DNA of 64,000 nucleotides, taken from positions 1 to 64,000 of the forward strand of contig NZ_VHIM01000010.1 in the NCBI RefSeq assembly GCF_006494655.1, written 5' to 3'. Made by a program: the position numbers and the translations under genes. Below are positions 8,617-19,998 of the stretch, piece after piece (position 1 is the first letter of the stretch; each line of letters begins with the position of its first letter). The notes below the pieces were generated by a model, which searched no databases, was not told the DNA's origin, and saw only the letters and a list, made by a program, of their open reading frames with translations. This DNA comes from Arthrobacter agilis (GTDB taxonomy: Bacteria; Actinomycetota; Actinomycetes; Actinomycetales; Micrococcaceae).

Positions 8617-9894
8617 ATGGACGAGACCTGGACGGAGGACCTCCTCGGTCCGCCCTTCCGCAGCCTGACCCTCCCCCTCGAGCCCGACGACGAAGGACCA
8701 CGCGTCGCCACGCTGGTGTCCTACGAACCGGAGAACCAGGACGAGGACGAGCGAGCGGGACAGCGCCCTCCCGAACGGGCCGTCCTCTATCTCCACGGAT
8801 TCAGCGACTACTTCCTGCAGGCCCATGTGGCCGCAGAACTCCACCAGCGCGGCTGGGCGTTCTTCGCGCTCGACCTGCACAAGCACGGCCGGAGCCTCCT
8901 GCCCGGTCAGACACCGGGCTTCGTCACCTCCCTCGACGACTACGACGCGGATCTCGAACGCGGCCTGGCCGCCGTCCGGCACCGTCTGGCGTCACGGCCC
9001 GGCGGGTCCGCGCAGGCGCCGACGCCAGGAACGCCGGACCGGATCGAGGTGGTCCTCATGGCCCACTCGACCGGCGGCCTGACCGCCGCGCTGTGGGCCG
9101 CCCGGAACCCGGGGCGAGTGGCCGGCCTGGTACTCAACAGCCCCTGGCTCGACACGCAGGGCAGCGCTCTCCTGCGCTCCGCCGCGCAGGGAATCCTCGA
9201 CACCGTGTCGCGGCGCCGGCCGAAGGCCCGCCTGCGGCTGCCTGAACTGGGTTTCTACTTCCGCAGCCTGAGTGACACCCGCGACGGGGAATGGCTCATC
9301 AATCCCGTCTGGCGACCGGAGTCCGGATTCCCGATCCGAGCGGGCTGGCTCGCCGCCGTACTGGCAGGACATGCGGCGCTTGCGCGGGGAGTGTCGGTGG
9401 ACGCGCCCGTCCTCGTCCTCTGCTCCACGGCGTCCACCATCAGTCCGACCTGGAGCGAGGAGATGCTCCGGACGGACAGCGTCCTCGACGTGTCGGCGAT
9501 GGTGCGCCGGGCCGCGGAGCTCGGTGGAGACGTCACCATCCGGCGGGTATGGGGGGCCCTCCACGATGTCTTCCTCTCCCGCAGCGAGGCACGCCGGGAG
9601 GCGATGGACGCCCTCATCCGGTGGCTCGACGCGCACTTCCCATCAGCGGAACCTCCCACGCGTGCCCTCGCCCTCGACGCAGAGGCCGGCTCCGCCCGCG
9701 ACATCGAGGCCCGCGACATCGAGGCCGGCGGAGCGACGCGCGGGGCAGGTCCCCCGGGCCCTAAGGGAGGCGCTGGGCCCGGGGGACCTGCGACCGGTCC
9801 ACTGCTCCCCCGTACCGCCGGTCCCGCGCTGCGTACTCCTCGATCGCCCGCCACAGCGTCCGGCGATCGACATCGGGCCACAGGGTGTCCATGA
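8617..9894 (+). CDS. Alpha/beta hydrolase (serine aminopeptidase S33 / lysophospholipase-like)
   Basis: The 425-residue product has an alpha/beta hydrolase fold over about residues 40-345: oxyanion region [19 protein letters not shown], nucleophile elbow [12 protein letters not shown] (Ser in S-T-G-G context) and a late histidine in [10 protein letters not shown]. Such enzymes cleave esters or lipids; the substrate is unknown. From about residue 350 the sequence becomes low complexity, with an [10 protein letters not shown] duplication and many Gly/Pro. The last 134 bp overlap the 3' end of uppS on the other strand, so the C-terminal extension may be a recent read-through. The start is leaderless-type. 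Confidence 0.85.
   Translation: MDETWTEDLLGPPFRSLTLPLEPDDEGPRVATLVSYEPENQDEDERAGQRPPERAVLYLHGFSDYFLQAHVAAELHQRGWAFFALDLHKHGRSLLPGQTPGFVTSLDDYDADLERGLAAVRHRLASRPGGSAQAPTPGTPDRIEVVLMAHSTGGLTAALWAARNPGRVAGLVLNSPWLDTQGSALLRSAAQGILDTVSRRRPKARLRLPELGFYFRSLSDTRDGEWLINPVWRPESGFPIRAGWLAAVLAGHAALARGVSVDAPVLVLCSTASTISPTWSEEMLRTDSVLDVSAMVRRAAELGGDVTIRRVWGALHDVFLSRSEARREAMDALIRWLDAHFPSAEPPTRALALDAEAGSARDIEARDIEAGGATRGAGPPGPKGGAGPGGPATGPLLPRTAGPALRTPRSPATASGDRHRATGCP
9746..9790. terminator. Perfect 16-bp hairpin inside the overlapping 3' ends of two convergent genes
   Basis: Arms 9746-9761 and 9775-9790 are exactly complementary and almost pure G+C, with a 13-nt loop. The uppS stop codon falls at the arm/loop border (9761-9763), and the hydrolase reads through the whole structure. 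It could terminate in both directions, although there is no T run. Confidence 0.65.
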
Positions 9895-10567
9895 ACACCA
9901 TCTCTGCGTAGGCGGACTGCCACAGCATGAAATTCGAGAACCGCTGCTCGCCCGACGTCCGCAGGAACAGGTCGACGTCGGGGAGGTCCGGCTCGTCGAG
10001 ATACCGCTGGATCGTCTTCTCGTTGACCGAGGATGCCCTGAGCTTCCCGGCCGCGACGTCCTCGGCGATAGCCCGGGCGGCGTCGGCGATCTCGGCGCGA
10101 CCCCCGTAGTTGACGCACATCGTGAGCGTGCATGTGGTGTTGCCGACCGTGTGGCGCTCCGCCTCCTCGAGCTCCCGGATGACCGACTGCCACAGGCGGG
10201 GCCGGCGGCCGGACCACCGGATCCGGACGCCCCACTCGTGGAGCTGATCCCGTTGGCGGCGCAGCACGTCCTTGTTGAACCCCATCAGGAAGCGGACCTC
10301 CTCGGGAGACCTCTTCCAGTTCTCCGTGCTGAACGCGTAGACCGAGACGTGCCGCACCCCGATCTCGATGGCTCCCGCCATGACGTCGAGCAGCGCGGCT
10401 TCTCCTGCCCGGTGGCCCTCGGTCCGTGGGAGGCCCCGTTGGTTGGCCCAGCGTCCGTTGCCGTCCATGACGATCGCCACGTGCTGCGGGACGAAGTCGC
10501 GGGGGATGCCGGGCACCTGGTCACCGCTGGGATGCGGCCAGGGTGCTACGGGTCGGTCGGGCTTCAT
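9761..10567 (-). CDS. uppS: Isoprenyl transferase (undecaprenyl diphosphate synthase family)
   Basis: This cis-prenyltransferase condenses isopentenyl diphosphate units to make the polyprenyl carrier lipid used for peptidoglycan and wall polymers. With the ATG at 10567 it has 268 residues, and that ATG overlaps the recO stop in ATGA fashion. A longer reading to 10615 would run into recO. Motifs: [12 protein letters not shown] with the catalytic Asp, [19 protein letters not shown], and the [22 protein letters not shown] region that binds the homoallylic substrate. Actinomycetes often carry two such enzymes of different chain length; which one this is cannot be told here. Confidence 0.95.
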   Translation of the reverse strand: MKPDRPVAPWPHPSGDQVPGIPRDFVPQHVAIVMDGNGRWANQRGLPRTEGHRAGEAALLDVMAGAIEIGVRHVSVYAFSTENWKRSPEEVRFLMGFNKDVLRRQRDQLHEWGVRIRWSGRRPRLWQSVIRELEEAERHTVGNTTCTLTMCVNYGGRAEIADAARAIAEDVAAGKLRASSVNEKTIQRYLDEPDLPDVDLFLRTSGEQRFSNFMLWQSAYAEMVFMDTLWPDVDRRTLWRAIEEYAARDRRYGGAVDRSQVPRAQRLP

Positions 10568-11310
10568 ACACGCTCCACATATTTGAGGGAGGCGACCCCG
10601 CGTTCGAGGTGCCACTGCAGGTAGGCCGCCACCAGCCCGGCTGCCTCGCGCCGGGCCCCGGCGTCGGAGGCGTCGGCGATGGCCCAGTCCCCGGTCAGGA
10701 GGGCTCCGAGCAGATCCATGGTGGCGGAGGACGGCGATGCGGCGCCCGGCGGCCGGCAGGCGGGGCAGACGGCTCCGCCGAGCGGGGCGGAGAACGCCGT
10801 GTGGGGACCGGGCGCACCGCAGCGTGCACAGTCGGTGAAGCTGGGCGCCCAGCCCGCCGTCGCCAGTGCGCGCAGCAGATACGAGTCGAGGATGAGTTCG
10901 GACGGGTGGAGGTTTCGGCTCAGGGCCGAGAACGCGCCCACGACGAGTGCGTACTGCGCTCCTCCGGTCTCACCGATATCGGTCAGCCGCTCCGCCGTCT
11001 CCGCGATCGCCGTCGCGGCGGTGTAGCTCGCGTAGTCGGCGGCGATCCCGTAGCCGTAGGCCCCCTTGGTCTCCACCTGCGTGATGACGTCCAGGTTCCG
11101 TCCGTGAGCGAGTTGCAGATCCACCGACATGAACGGTTCCAGCCTCGAGCCGAACTTGCTGCTCGTCCGGCGTACGCCCTTGGCGACGGCCCGCACCTGT
11201 CCCTGCTCCCGCGTCAGCAGCACGATGATGCGGTCCGCTTCCCCGAGCTTGTAGGTACGCAGCACCACGCCGACGGCGCGGTAGGTTCGCGATGCGGACG
11301 AGGAAGGCAC
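10564..11310 (-). CDS. recO: DNA repair protein RecO
   Basis: RecO (248 residues) anneals single strands and loads RecA with RecR in RecFOR repair. It has an N-terminal OB fold at about 8-85 ([19 protein letters not shown], with [18 protein letters not shown]) and a helical C-terminal domain. A zinc-finger CARCG...CPAC motif lies at about 162-185. The start is a GTG placed 6 nt after GAGAAT (11317-11322), which suggests a leaderless transcript for recO-uppS. Pairing with uppS downstream is common in actinobacteria. Confidence 0.95.
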   Translation of the reverse strand: MPSSSASRTYRAVGVVLRTYKLGEADRIIVLLTREQGQVRAVAKGVRRTSSKFGSRLEPFMSVDLQLAHGRNLDVITQVETKGAYGYGIAADYASYTAATAIAETAERLTDIGETGGAQYALVVGAFSALSRNLHPSELILDSYLLRALATAGWAPSFTDCARCGAPGPHTAFSAPLGGAVCPACRPPGAASPSSATMDLLGALLTGDWAIADASDAGARREAAGLVAAYLQWHLERGVASLKYVERV

Positions 11311-11434
11311 GGTTCCATTCTCCCACCCGGCTCACGCCGAAATCGCGCAGACTGCACCTGCGGCCGGGTCGGGGAGCCCGCCGCCTGATCCGGCCGCGCG
11401 CGCCGGCATCGCCGGTCCGGGCTCGGCGCGGACG

Positions 11435-13267
<1,833 letters not shown>

Positions 13268-13283
<16 letters not shown>

Positions 13284-13312
13284 CACCGAAGAAGAGTCGT
13301 CTGTGCGCGCAC
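13268..13312 (-). CDS. Candidate leuA leader peptide with two adjacent Leu codons
   Basis: A 14-codon ORF reads MRAQTTLLRCRGEA from a GTG at 13312 to TAG. Codons 7-8 are CTT CTT, a leucine codon that is uncommon in this GC-rich DNA. The GTG lies exactly 6 nt after TGC-TAGGGT (13319-13324), so the RNA would begin at the start codon. The ORF overlaps the 5' arm of an inverted repeat and ends 90 bp before leuA. This is the layout of a leader peptide that senses leucine supply. Only two Leu codons is a modest number, so chance is not excluded. Confidence 0.62.
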
Positions 13313-13318
13313 GTTGTC

Positions 13319-13324
13319 ACCCTA
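13319..13324 (-). promoter_or_regulatory. Extended -10 (TGC-TAGGGT) of the leuA leader transcript
   Basis: TAGGGT preceded by TGC, the same extended form as before leuS (TGC-TAAAGT). A plus-strand TAGGAT at 13335-13340 is a candidate -10 for the divergent M13 peptidase gene. Confidence 0.6.
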
Positions 13325-13381
13325 GCACGGCCCCTAGGATGGATTTCGGGGCGCCGGACGGGCGCCGTCGTTCCATGCACC

Positions 13382-15370
13382 ATGAAGAATCAGGACGCGA
13401 TGATGACAGTCAGCACCTTCGATCCACACGATCTCGACGGGACGGTCCGTCCCCAGGACGATCTCTTCCGCCATGCCAACGGAGCCTGGCTGAAGGACGC
13501 CGTCATTCCCGAGGACCGCCCCCTGTCCGGGTCCTTCACTGCGCTGCGCGACGCCTCGGAGCTCGCCGTCCGCGCGATCATCGAGGAGGCCGCTGCACGA
13601 TCGACCGAAGACGCCGGGGCGCCCACGGACGGGATCGACGCGAAGCTGGGCACGCTCTACGCAGACTTCATGGACGCGGACCGCATCACCCGGGACGGTT
13701 CGGCGCCCGTCCTGCCCCTCCTCGAGCGCATCGCCGCCGTCACGACGGCCGGTGAGCTGGTGGAACTCAGCGCAGGCCTCTCGCGCTCAGGCGTGCAGGG
13801 TCTCCTCGCGCCGTACGTCAGCAACGACGCCGGGAACCCGACACGCTACCTGCTGCACCTCTACCAGTCCGGGTTGGGCCTGCCGGACGAGTCCTACTAC
13901 CGCGAGGAGGGCTTCGCCGAGACGCGGCAGAAGTACCAGGCACTCCTCGAGCGGCTGTTCTCACTCGTCGAGGCTCCCGACGCAGCCGGAGCGGGCGCGC
14001 GGGTCTTCGCACTGGAGACGCGCCTCGCGTCGTCGTCGATGGGCTCGGTGGAGCGCCGGGATCCTCAGAAGACCTACAACCTCCTCGGGCACGAAGACGC
14101 CGTGGTTCTCTCCGCCCACCTGGCACCCTGGCTCGCCATCGTGACGGACACTCCGGCGCAGTCCGCCGAACTCGTGGTCAACCAGCCCGACTTCGTGCGC
14201 GGGCTGGACGCCGCGCTCGGCGAGGAGGATCTCGGGACGTGGCGCGAGTGGCTCGCTAGCCGGGTCCTGCTGCATGCGGCCGACTACCTCGACGACCGCT
14301 TCGTCGAGGCCACCTTCGCGTTCTACGGCACCCACCTGGCCGGGACACCGCGCCTGAAGGACCGCTGGAAGCGCGGGGTCGCCCTCGTGGAGGGTGCCAT
14401 GGGCGAGGCGATCGGCCAGAAATACGTCGAACGGCATTTTCCCGCCACCCACAAGGACGCGATGATGGCTCTCGTCCGGAACCTCATCGCGGCCTACGAG
14501 ACGAGCATCCGCGGCCTCTCGTGGATGACCGACGAGACCCGGTCGAGGGCTCTGGAGAAGCTGTCACAGTTCACCACGAAGATCGGGTACCCGGAGGAGT
14601 GGATCGACTACACCTCCCTCGAGGTGACTCCCTCGGACCTGTTGGCCAACGTCCTCCGCGCCGCCGAGTTCGAGCACAGCCGGCAGCTGGAGAAGCTCGG
14701 CGGGCCCATCGACCGGGGCGCGTGGCTCATGACGCCGCAGACCGTCAACGCCTACTACATGCCCACCATGAACGAGATCGTGTTCCCCGCGGCGATCCTC
14801 CAGCCGCCATTCTTCGACATCGGGGCCGACGACGCCGTCAACTACGGGGCGATCGGCGCGGTGATCGGGCACGAGATCGGGCACGGTTTCGACGACAAGG
14901 GTTCGCAGTTCGACGGGACCGGAATGCTCTCGAACTGGTGGACCGAGGACGACCGGAAGGCCTTCGACGCCCTGACGGGGCGCCTCGTCGCGCAGTACGC
15001 GGCGCTCGAGCCGTCGGAGGTACCCGGACAGACGGTCAACGGTGAACTCACTCTCGGTGAGAACATCGGCGACCTGGGCGGACTCGGGATCAGCTACCGG
15101 GCCTACCTCCTCAGCCTCGGCGGGAGGGACGCTCCGGTGGTCGGCGGGCTGACGGGCGCGCAGCGCTTCTTCCTCTCGTGGGCCACGTGCTGGCAGCAGA
15201 AGATCCGGCCCGAGGAGGCCCGTCGGCGCCTGACGGTCGACCCTCACTCCCCCAACGAATTCCGGTGCAACCAGGTGGTACGGAATCTCGACGAGTTCCA
15301 CGAGGCCTTCGACCTCGTGCACGACGACGGATTGTGGTTGGACCCCGAGGACCGCGTCCGCATCTGGTGA
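13382..15370 (+). CDS. M13-family zinc metallopeptidase (neprilysin/PepO type)
   Basis: This zinc endopeptidase has 662 residues. Motifs: the zinc helix IGHEIGHGFDDKG (HExxH), the downstream metal Glu and Asp in LGENIGDLGG, and the substrate-binding NAYYMPTMNEIVFPA. The N-terminal M13 lid domain covers about 20-400. There is no signal peptide or membrane segment, so unlike animal neprilysin it should act in the cytoplasm, as PepO peptidases do. The start is uncertain: ATG at 13382, or ATGs at 13400/13403. None has a strong ribosome site. The C-terminus has the family's usual FRCNQ (substrate side) and ends at the conserved RIW. Confidence 0.92.
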   Translation: MKNQDAMMTVSTFDPHDLDGTVRPQDDLFRHANGAWLKDAVIPEDRPLSGSFTALRDASELAVRAIIEEAAARSTEDAGAPTDGIDAKLGTLYADFMDADRITRDGSAPVLPLLERIAAVTTAGELVELSAGLSRSGVQGLLAPYVSNDAGNPTRYLLHLYQSGLGLPDESYYREEGFAETRQKYQALLERLFSLVEAPDAAGAGARVFALETRLASSSMGSVERRDPQKTYNLLGHEDAVVLSAHLAPWLAIVTDTPAQSAELVVNQPDFVRGLDAALGEEDLGTWREWLASRVLLHAADYLDDRFVEATFAFYGTHLAGTPRLKDRWKRGVALVEGAMGEAIGQKYVERHFPATHKDAMMALVRNLIAAYETSIRGLSWMTDETRSRALEKLSQFTTKIGYPEEWIDYTSLEVTPSDLLANVLRAAEFEHSRQLEKLGGPIDRGAWLMTPQTVNAYYMPTMNEIVFPAAILQPPFFDIGADDAVNYGAIGAVIGHEIGHGFDDKGSQFDGTGMLSNWWTEDDRKAFDALTGRLVAQYAALEPSEVPGQTVNGELTLGENIGDLGGLGISYRAYLLSLGGRDAPVVGGLTGAQRFFLSWATCWQQKIRPEEARRRLTVDPHSPNEFRCNQVVRNLDEFHEAFDLVHDDGLWLDPEDRVRIW

Positions 15371-15377
15371 GACCGCT

Positions 15378-15413
15378 CCGATGGGTCCTCGCAATCACGC
15401 GTGGGCCCATCGG
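15378..15413 (+). terminator. Hairpin terminator after the M13 peptidase gene
   Basis: Arms 15378-15388 and 15403-15413 pair over 11 bp with one G-T wobble. The structure begins 7 bp after the stop codon. Confidence 0.6.
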
Positions 15414-15451
15414 CGCAGGCCTACTGGCGCAGGCCCGCCGTCGCGGTCCCA

Positions 15452-15496
15452 CGGTTCGGGCGCACGGTTCGGGCGCACCGATGTACGCCCGAACCG
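15452..15496 (-). terminator. Hairpin terminator of the LCP gene with a duplicated arm
   Basis: A 13-bp unit (CGGTTCGGGCGCA) is duplicated at 15452-15464 and 15465-15477. Either copy can pair with CGCCCGAACCG at 15486-15496, giving an 11-bp perfect stem. It lies a few bases past the LCP stop. Confidence 0.6.
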
Positions 15497-15500
15497 CCTC

Positions 15501-17063
15501 CTACAGGCCCGAGGACGCCTGGCAGGTGACCTGGTCCGCGGTCTGCCCCTCAAGTGCGGGTCCGAGCGGCGATGCCGCGACGGTGTCCCTCGAGCGGAGA
15601 TCCGCGCCGACCTGCAGCTGGATGCCGACGAGGCCGGCGTCCGGCAGGATGTTCGACGCGGCGACACCGAATCTGTCGGCGAGTTCGGCCGCGGCGGCAG
15701 CATAGCCCGGGCCGAACACCACGAGCGTGGCATCGGCCGGTGTCGACTCGAAGGTGGAGGTCTGCGCGTAGCCGGCCTCGAGGAGCAGCTGCTCCACCTC
15801 CGCGGCGCGGTCCTCGTCCGTGGTCGCGTTCACGACGACGATCGGCACCGAGGCCGGTGCCGGGGCAGGGGTTTCCGTTTCCTCGGGCGGGCTCGGCGCA
15901 TCCGAGGCATCCGTCGGCTCGGATGCGGAGGCCGACGGCGCCGGTGCGTCCTCGGTCAGCCCACGATCCGCCCGTAGGGCGTCGAACAGCGGGGCGGCGG
16001 CCTCCTCGTCGAGCACGAGGCGGTTCGGGTCCTGGTCCCAGGGTTGGACGGGGACGGTCACGAACGCCATGTTGCCGAGGTCGACGTTCTTCAGCCGGTC
16101 GGCGATCCTCAGGATCTCGACAGGCTTCGACAGTCCTTCGTCCACGGTCAGATTCCGCGTGATGACCTCGGCGATCGAGTAGAGCTTGGGCAGGTTGGTC
16201 AGCGTTCCCTCTGCGCGTACCTTGCGTGCGAGTGACGCCATGAAGGACTGCTGGGCTGCGATGCGGCCGATGTCGCCGCCGTCGCCGAAGCTGTGCCGGG
16301 TCCGGAGGAAAGCAAGCGCCTGGTCCCCCTCCACCTCGCTGGTGCCGGCCGGCAGTTCGAGCCCCGAGAATTCGTCGTCGACCGGTTCCTGGACGCAGAC
16401 CTCCACTCCTCCGACGGCGGATGAAAGTTCGCTGACGGCATTGAATCCCGCCATCATGAAGTGGTCCACGGAGAGCCCGGTCAGGTCGTTGATGGCCGCC
16501 ACGGTGCAGCCGGGACCGCCCTCCCCGAGCGCCGCGTTGAGCTGACCCAGCTCGACGGCTTCGGAGAGCTCTCCCGTCTCCGGATCGACGCAGGCCGGCA
16601 GCGGCACCAGGAGATCGCGCGGAAAGGACACGACGGTGACGTTCTCACGGTCCGCCGAGAGCGTGAGGAGCATCATCACGTCCGAGTTGCCCTCCCCGGA
16701 GGAGTCCTCCTCGCTCCCCAGGAATTCGCCCGTGTTCCCCGTCCTGGTGTCCGACCCCAGGATCAGGATCTGCAACGGGTCCCTGCTGGAGTCCACCGGC
16801 AGGGCGGATTCCTGGCCCTCGCCGAGGTTCAGCGGCATGGTCTCCACGTTCTGCTGCAGCCGGAGCACCTGCACGGCGACGAAGGCGATCGTGGCAGCCA
16901 CCACGGAGGCCATCACGATCGCAGCGACTTTCAGTCCGCGGTGGTACCGCGGACCACCGAGGTGCCTGCCCGCAGGTTCCGCCGCCCCGGTCGCGGCACC
17001 ACCAGCGGCGGAGGAGGCGTCACTCGCGCGGTCTGCGCTCTCGCGGGACGATCGGCGGATCAT
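15501..17063 (-). CDS. LCP-family protein with LytR C-terminal domain (cell-wall polymer ligase)
   Basis: LCP (LytR-CpsA-Psr) proteins move polyprenyl-linked glycopolymers onto peptidoglycan outside the membrane. This one has 520 residues: a basic N-terminus, one membrane helix at about 45-67, then an extracellular LCP domain (about 95-290) with LILGSDTRTG, NSDVMMLLTL, SFPRDLLVPLP and LAFLRTRHSFGDGGDIGR. The Asp and Arg residues that bind pyrophosphate are present. After an acidic Ser/Ala/Pro linker (about 370-405) comes a LytR_C domain (VPIVVVNAT...). The ATG at 17063 has AAGGAG upstream. A perfect palindrome overlaps its promoter region. Confidence 0.92.
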   Translation of the reverse strand: MIRRSSRESADRASDASSAAGGAATGAAEPAGRHLGGPRYHRGLKVAAIVMASVVAATIAFVAVQVLRLQQNVETMPLNLGEGQESALPVDSSRDPLQILILGSDTRTGNTGEFLGSEEDSSGEGNSDVMMLLTLSADRENVTVVSFPRDLLVPLPACVDPETGELSEAVELGQLNAALGEGGPGCTVAAINDLTGLSVDHFMMAGFNAVSELSSAVGGVEVCVQEPVDDEFSGLELPAGTSEVEGDQALAFLRTRHSFGDGGDIGRIAAQQSFMASLARKVRAEGTLTNLPKLYSIAEVITRNLTVDEGLSKPVEILRIADRLKNVDLGNMAFVTVPVQPWDQDPNRLVLDEEAAAPLFDALRADRGLTEDAPAPSASASEPTDASDAPSPPEETETPAPAPASVPIVVVNATTDEDRAAEVEQLLLEAGYAQTSTFESTPADATLVVFGPGYAAAAAELADRFGVAASNILPDAGLVGIQLQVGADLRSRDTVAASPLGPALEGQTADQVTCQASSGL

Positions 17064-17108
17064 GCCGGGGCTCCTTCGGATGGCTGGACGGCTGCACGGT
17101 TGTGGATC

Positions 17109-17131
17109 ATTCTGTCACCGTCCGGACGGTG
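17109..17131 (-). promoter_or_regulatory. LCP promoter: CAGAAT -10 with an adjacent 16-bp perfect palindrome
   Basis: CAGAAT on the minus strand (17109-17114) is a plausible -10. The palindrome CACCGTCCGGACGGTG at 17116-17131 ends 1 nt from it, where the spacer would be. A dimeric repressor bound there would block the promoter. The binding protein is unknown. Confidence 0.4.
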
Positions 17132-17274
17132 CAGACGCGCAGCGCTCCGCGCCGTCCCCGACAGGATCTGCCCAGGAGACGTCGGATCGGGGGCGCGCAC
17201 CGGCGGTGGCGGGCCCGACGGCGAGTTGCTGCCGCCTGTGGCTGACAACGACCGGCCGGCCCGCGGCGTGCCGG

Positions 17275-18204
17275 TCAGAAGCCGAGCTTCACGAGCTGCT
17301 TCGGATCCCGCTGCCAATCCTTCGCGACCTTGACGTGGAGATCGAGGTAGATCCTCGTACCCAGGAGGGCTTCGATCCCACGGCGTGCATTCGTACCGAC
17401 CTCACGCAGCCTCGCCCCACCCTTGCCGATGATGATCGCCTTCTGCGACGGGCGCTCGACGTAGAGGTTCACGTGGACGTCGAGCAACGGGTTGTCCTCG
17501 CTCCGGCCTTCCCGCGGGATCATCTCCTCGACGACTACCGCGAGGGAGTGCGGGAGCTCGTCGCGCACTCCCTCGAGCGCGGCCTCCCGCACGAGTTCCG
17601 CGACCATGACGGCCTCCGGCTCATCGGTCAGCTCGCCGTCCGGGTACAGCACGGGCGATTCCGGCATGTGACGGCTGAAGACGTCCGCCACCGTCCCGAC
17701 CTGGAATCCGTCCGCGGCCGACACGGGCACGATGTCCGCCCAGCCGTCGGGTCCTGCCACCTCCGTGCCGAGCTTCGCGACCGCGAGCAGCTGCTCCGTG
17801 AGGGCCTGTCGGTCCACGAGGTCGGTCTTGGTGACCACCGCGATCAGCGGTTTGCGGCGCAGTCGCGCCAGCTGCTCGGCGATGAAGCGGTCGCCCGGTC
17901 CGATCTTCTCGTTGGCGGGAAGGCAGAACCCGACGGCGTCCACCTCGGCGAGCGTGTCGGCCACGAGGTCGTTGAGGCGCTGGCCCAGCAGGGTCCGGGG
18001 CCGGTGGAGTCCCGGCGTGTCCACGAGCACGAGCTGGGAGTCCTCGCGGTTCACGATCCCCCTGATGGTGTGGCGCGTGGTCTGCGGTTTCGCGGAGGTG
18101 ATTGCGACCTTCTGGCCCACGAGGGCGTTCGTGAGGGTTGACTTGCCGGCGTTCGGCCGCCCGACGAGGGAGACGAATCCTGCCCTGTGCTCAGCGTCGC
18201 TCAT
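17275..18204 (-). CDS. era: GTPase Era
   Basis: Era binds the 3' end of 16S rRNA and helps mature the 30S subunit. The 309 residues show G1 GRPNAGKST at about 16, the switch region TTRHTIRGI, G3 DTPGLHRP, G4 TKTD and an SAA-like G5 (PVSAADG), then a C-terminal KH domain with IIIGKGGARLREVG. It starts within the end of the CorC-type gene (14-bp overlap) and is the last gene of the phoH-ybeY-corC-era series, all tied to ribosome and RNA quality control. Confidence 0.97.
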   Translation of the reverse strand: MSDAEHRAGFVSLVGRPNAGKSTLTNALVGQKVAITSAKPQTTRHTIRGIVNREDSQLVLVDTPGLHRPRTLLGQRLNDLVADTLAEVDAVGFCLPANEKIGPGDRFIAEQLARLRRKPLIAVVTKTDLVDRQALTEQLLAVAKLGTEVAGPDGWADIVPVSAADGFQVGTVADVFSRHMPESPVLYPDGELTDEPEAVMVAELVREAALEGVRDELPHSLAVVVEEMIPREGRSEDNPLLDVHVNLYVERPSQKAIIIGKGGARLREVGTNARRGIEALLGTRIYLDLHVKVAKDWQRDPKQLVKLGF

Positions 18205-19528
18205 GGTCTGCCTCTATCGTTTCTCGGTCGTCCTGCGCCGTGTGCCGGCCGTGCTGGGAAAGGTGTGCGTAGTCGGTCGGAGCGCGGTAGGCGATGACGT
18301 GGGACACCCTGTTGCGCCGTCCCTCGACCCGCTCCGCGCGGAGACCGATACCGTCAATTGTCACCTCTGAGCCGACGATCGGCACCCTGCCCAGGGTCTT
18401 CGCCAGCAGGCCGCCCACCGTATCGACCTCCTCGTCGTCGAGATCGAGGCCGAACAGCTCGCCGAGGTCGTCGATGCCCATGCGCGCACTGACCCGGAAC
18501 TCACCGTCGTCGAGCCGCTCCTGCTCCGGCACCTCGGAGTCGTACTCGTCCACGATCTCACCGACGATCTCCTCGATGAGGTCCTCCAGCGTGACCAGCC
18601 CGGCGGTTCCACCGTATTCGTCGATCACGATGGCCACGTGCGTCGATTCGCGCTGGAGCTCGCGCAGCAGGTCCCCCACCGGCTTCGACTCCGGTACGTA
18701 CCGCGCGGGTCTGCACTCCGAATCCACGGGACGCGTGAGGTTCGACGCCGGCCGTCCGTGGAGATTCGCGACCACGTCCTTGAGGTAGAGCAGCCCGCGG
18801 ATGTCGTCCGAGCTCTCGCCGATCACGGGGATCCTCGAGTAGCCGGAGCGGAGGAACAGCGCCATTGCCTGGCTCAGCGTCGACCCGGAGTCGATGGTGA
18901 CCATGTCCGTACGCGGCACCATGACGCTGCGGACCTTGGTGTCACCGAGTTCGAACACCGAATGGATGAGTTCGGCTTCGTTGTCCTCGATCATCTCGGC
19001 GTCGGAGGCCCGCGAGAGGAGTTCCCGGAATTCCTCCTGGGTGAAGAAGGCTGCTTCGTCGCGGGCGGCACCCGGCGTGATGGAGCTCCCGATCCGGACC
19101 AGCCAGCGGGGCACCGGTCCGAGGACCGCGCACAGGAACGAGACGAGTCCAGCGGTCATGCGGACGACGGCGGGCGCGTGCGTCCGTCCGAGCTGGCGGG
19201 GGGACACGCCGACGATCACGAAGCCGATGGCCGCCATGACCGCGGTGGCGAGGAGCCCAGCGAGCCACACGTTGTCCAGCAGGTCGTGGAGGAGGATGGC
19301 GACGGCCACTGCCCCCGCCATCTCGAACCAGACGCGCCAGAAGCGCAGTGCGTGCATGTGGGCGACAGGCGCGTCGAGGATCCTGCGGAGCGATGAGGTA
19401 CGCGACCCTGCCAGGAGTGCCTCGCCCTCCTGCCGGGGGAGGTAGCTGAAGGCCGCCTCCGCAGCCGTGACGAGGGCGGCGGTCAGGGCGAAGAGCAGAC
19501 CCATGAGCGCGAGGAGCCAGATGGTCAA
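18191..19528 (-). CDS. Hemolysin/CorC-family membrane protein (DUF21, two CBS, CorC_HlyC)
   Basis: This 445-residue membrane protein has an N-terminal DUF21 domain with three to four helices (about 3-165; [21 protein letters not shown]), a CBS pair at about 200-330 ([12 protein letters not shown], then a [15 protein letters not shown] segment) and a C-terminal CorC_HlyC domain at about 345-425. The family is linked to Mg/Co transport; haemolysis is a historical name. It begins at TTG, 19528, overlapping the ybeY stop as TTGA, so it is translationally coupled. The tail after about 425 is polar. Confidence 0.92.
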   Translation of the reverse strand: MTIWLLALMGLLFALTAALVTAAEAAFSYLPRQEGEALLAGSRTSSLRRILDAPVAHMHALRFWRVWFEMAGAVAVAILLHDLLDNVWLAGLLATAVMAAIGFVIVGVSPRQLGRTHAPAVVRMTAGLVSFLCAVLGPVPRWLVRIGSSITPGAARDEAAFFTQEEFRELLSRASDAEMIEDNEAELIHSVFELGDTKVRSVMVPRTDMVTIDSGSTLSQAMALFLRSGYSRIPVIGESSDDIRGLLYLKDVVANLHGRPASNLTRPVDSECRPARYVPESKPVGDLLRELQRESTHVAIVIDEYGGTAGLVTLEDLIEEIVGEIVDEYDSEVPEQERLDDGEFRVSARMGIDDLGELFGLDLDDEEVDTVGGLLAKTLGRVPIVGSEVTIDGIGLRAERVEGRRNRVSHVIAYRAPTDYAHLSQHGRHTAQDDRETIEADHERR

Positions 19529-19998
19529 GCGCGCGTCTCCTGAGGTGCGTCCCCGCCGAGGAAGTCGGAGAGAAGCTGCCGCTGCAGACCGAACATCTCC
19601 TTCTCCTCCTCGGGCTCCGCGTGGTCGAATCCGAGCAGGTGGAGCACGCCGTGCGTGGTCAGGAGCAGGAGCTCGTCACGGGTCCCGTGGCCGGCGGCGG
19701 CACCCTGGGCCGCGGCCACCTCCGGGCAGAGGACGATGTCGCCGAGCAGCCCGGCAGGCGTGACGCGTCCTGGCGTGCCCGGCCTCAGCTCGTCCATGGG
19801 AAAGGACAGGACGTCGGTGGGGCCCGGCTCGTCCATCCACTCGACGTGCAGCTTTTCCATCGCGGCCGTGTCCACCAGGATCACGGACAGGTCCGCCTCG
19901 GGATGGATGAAGAGGGCGTCGAAGAGGAAGTGGGCGAGGCGGACGAGCGACTCCTCGTCCACGTCGTGGCCCGACTCGTTGTTGATCTCGACGCTCAT
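19525..19998 (-). CDS. ybeY: Endoribonuclease YbeY (16S rRNA maturation)
   Basis: YbeY is a zinc-dependent single-strand endoribonuclease needed for 16S 3'-end maturation and 70S quality control. The 157-residue protein carries the signature [11 protein letters not shown] (three metal histidines) at about 125-135 and the core [16 protein letters not shown]. Its ATG overlaps the phoH stop by 4 bp, and its own stop overlaps the next gene. Confidence 0.97.
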   Translation of the reverse strand: MSVEINNESGHDVDEESLVRLAHFLFDALFIHPEADLSVILVDTAAMEKLHVEWMDEPGPTDVLSFPMDELRPGTPGRVTPAGLLGDIVLCPEVAAAQGAAAGHGTRDELLLLTTHGVLHLLGFDHAEPEEEKEMFGLQRQLLSDFLGGDAPQETRA

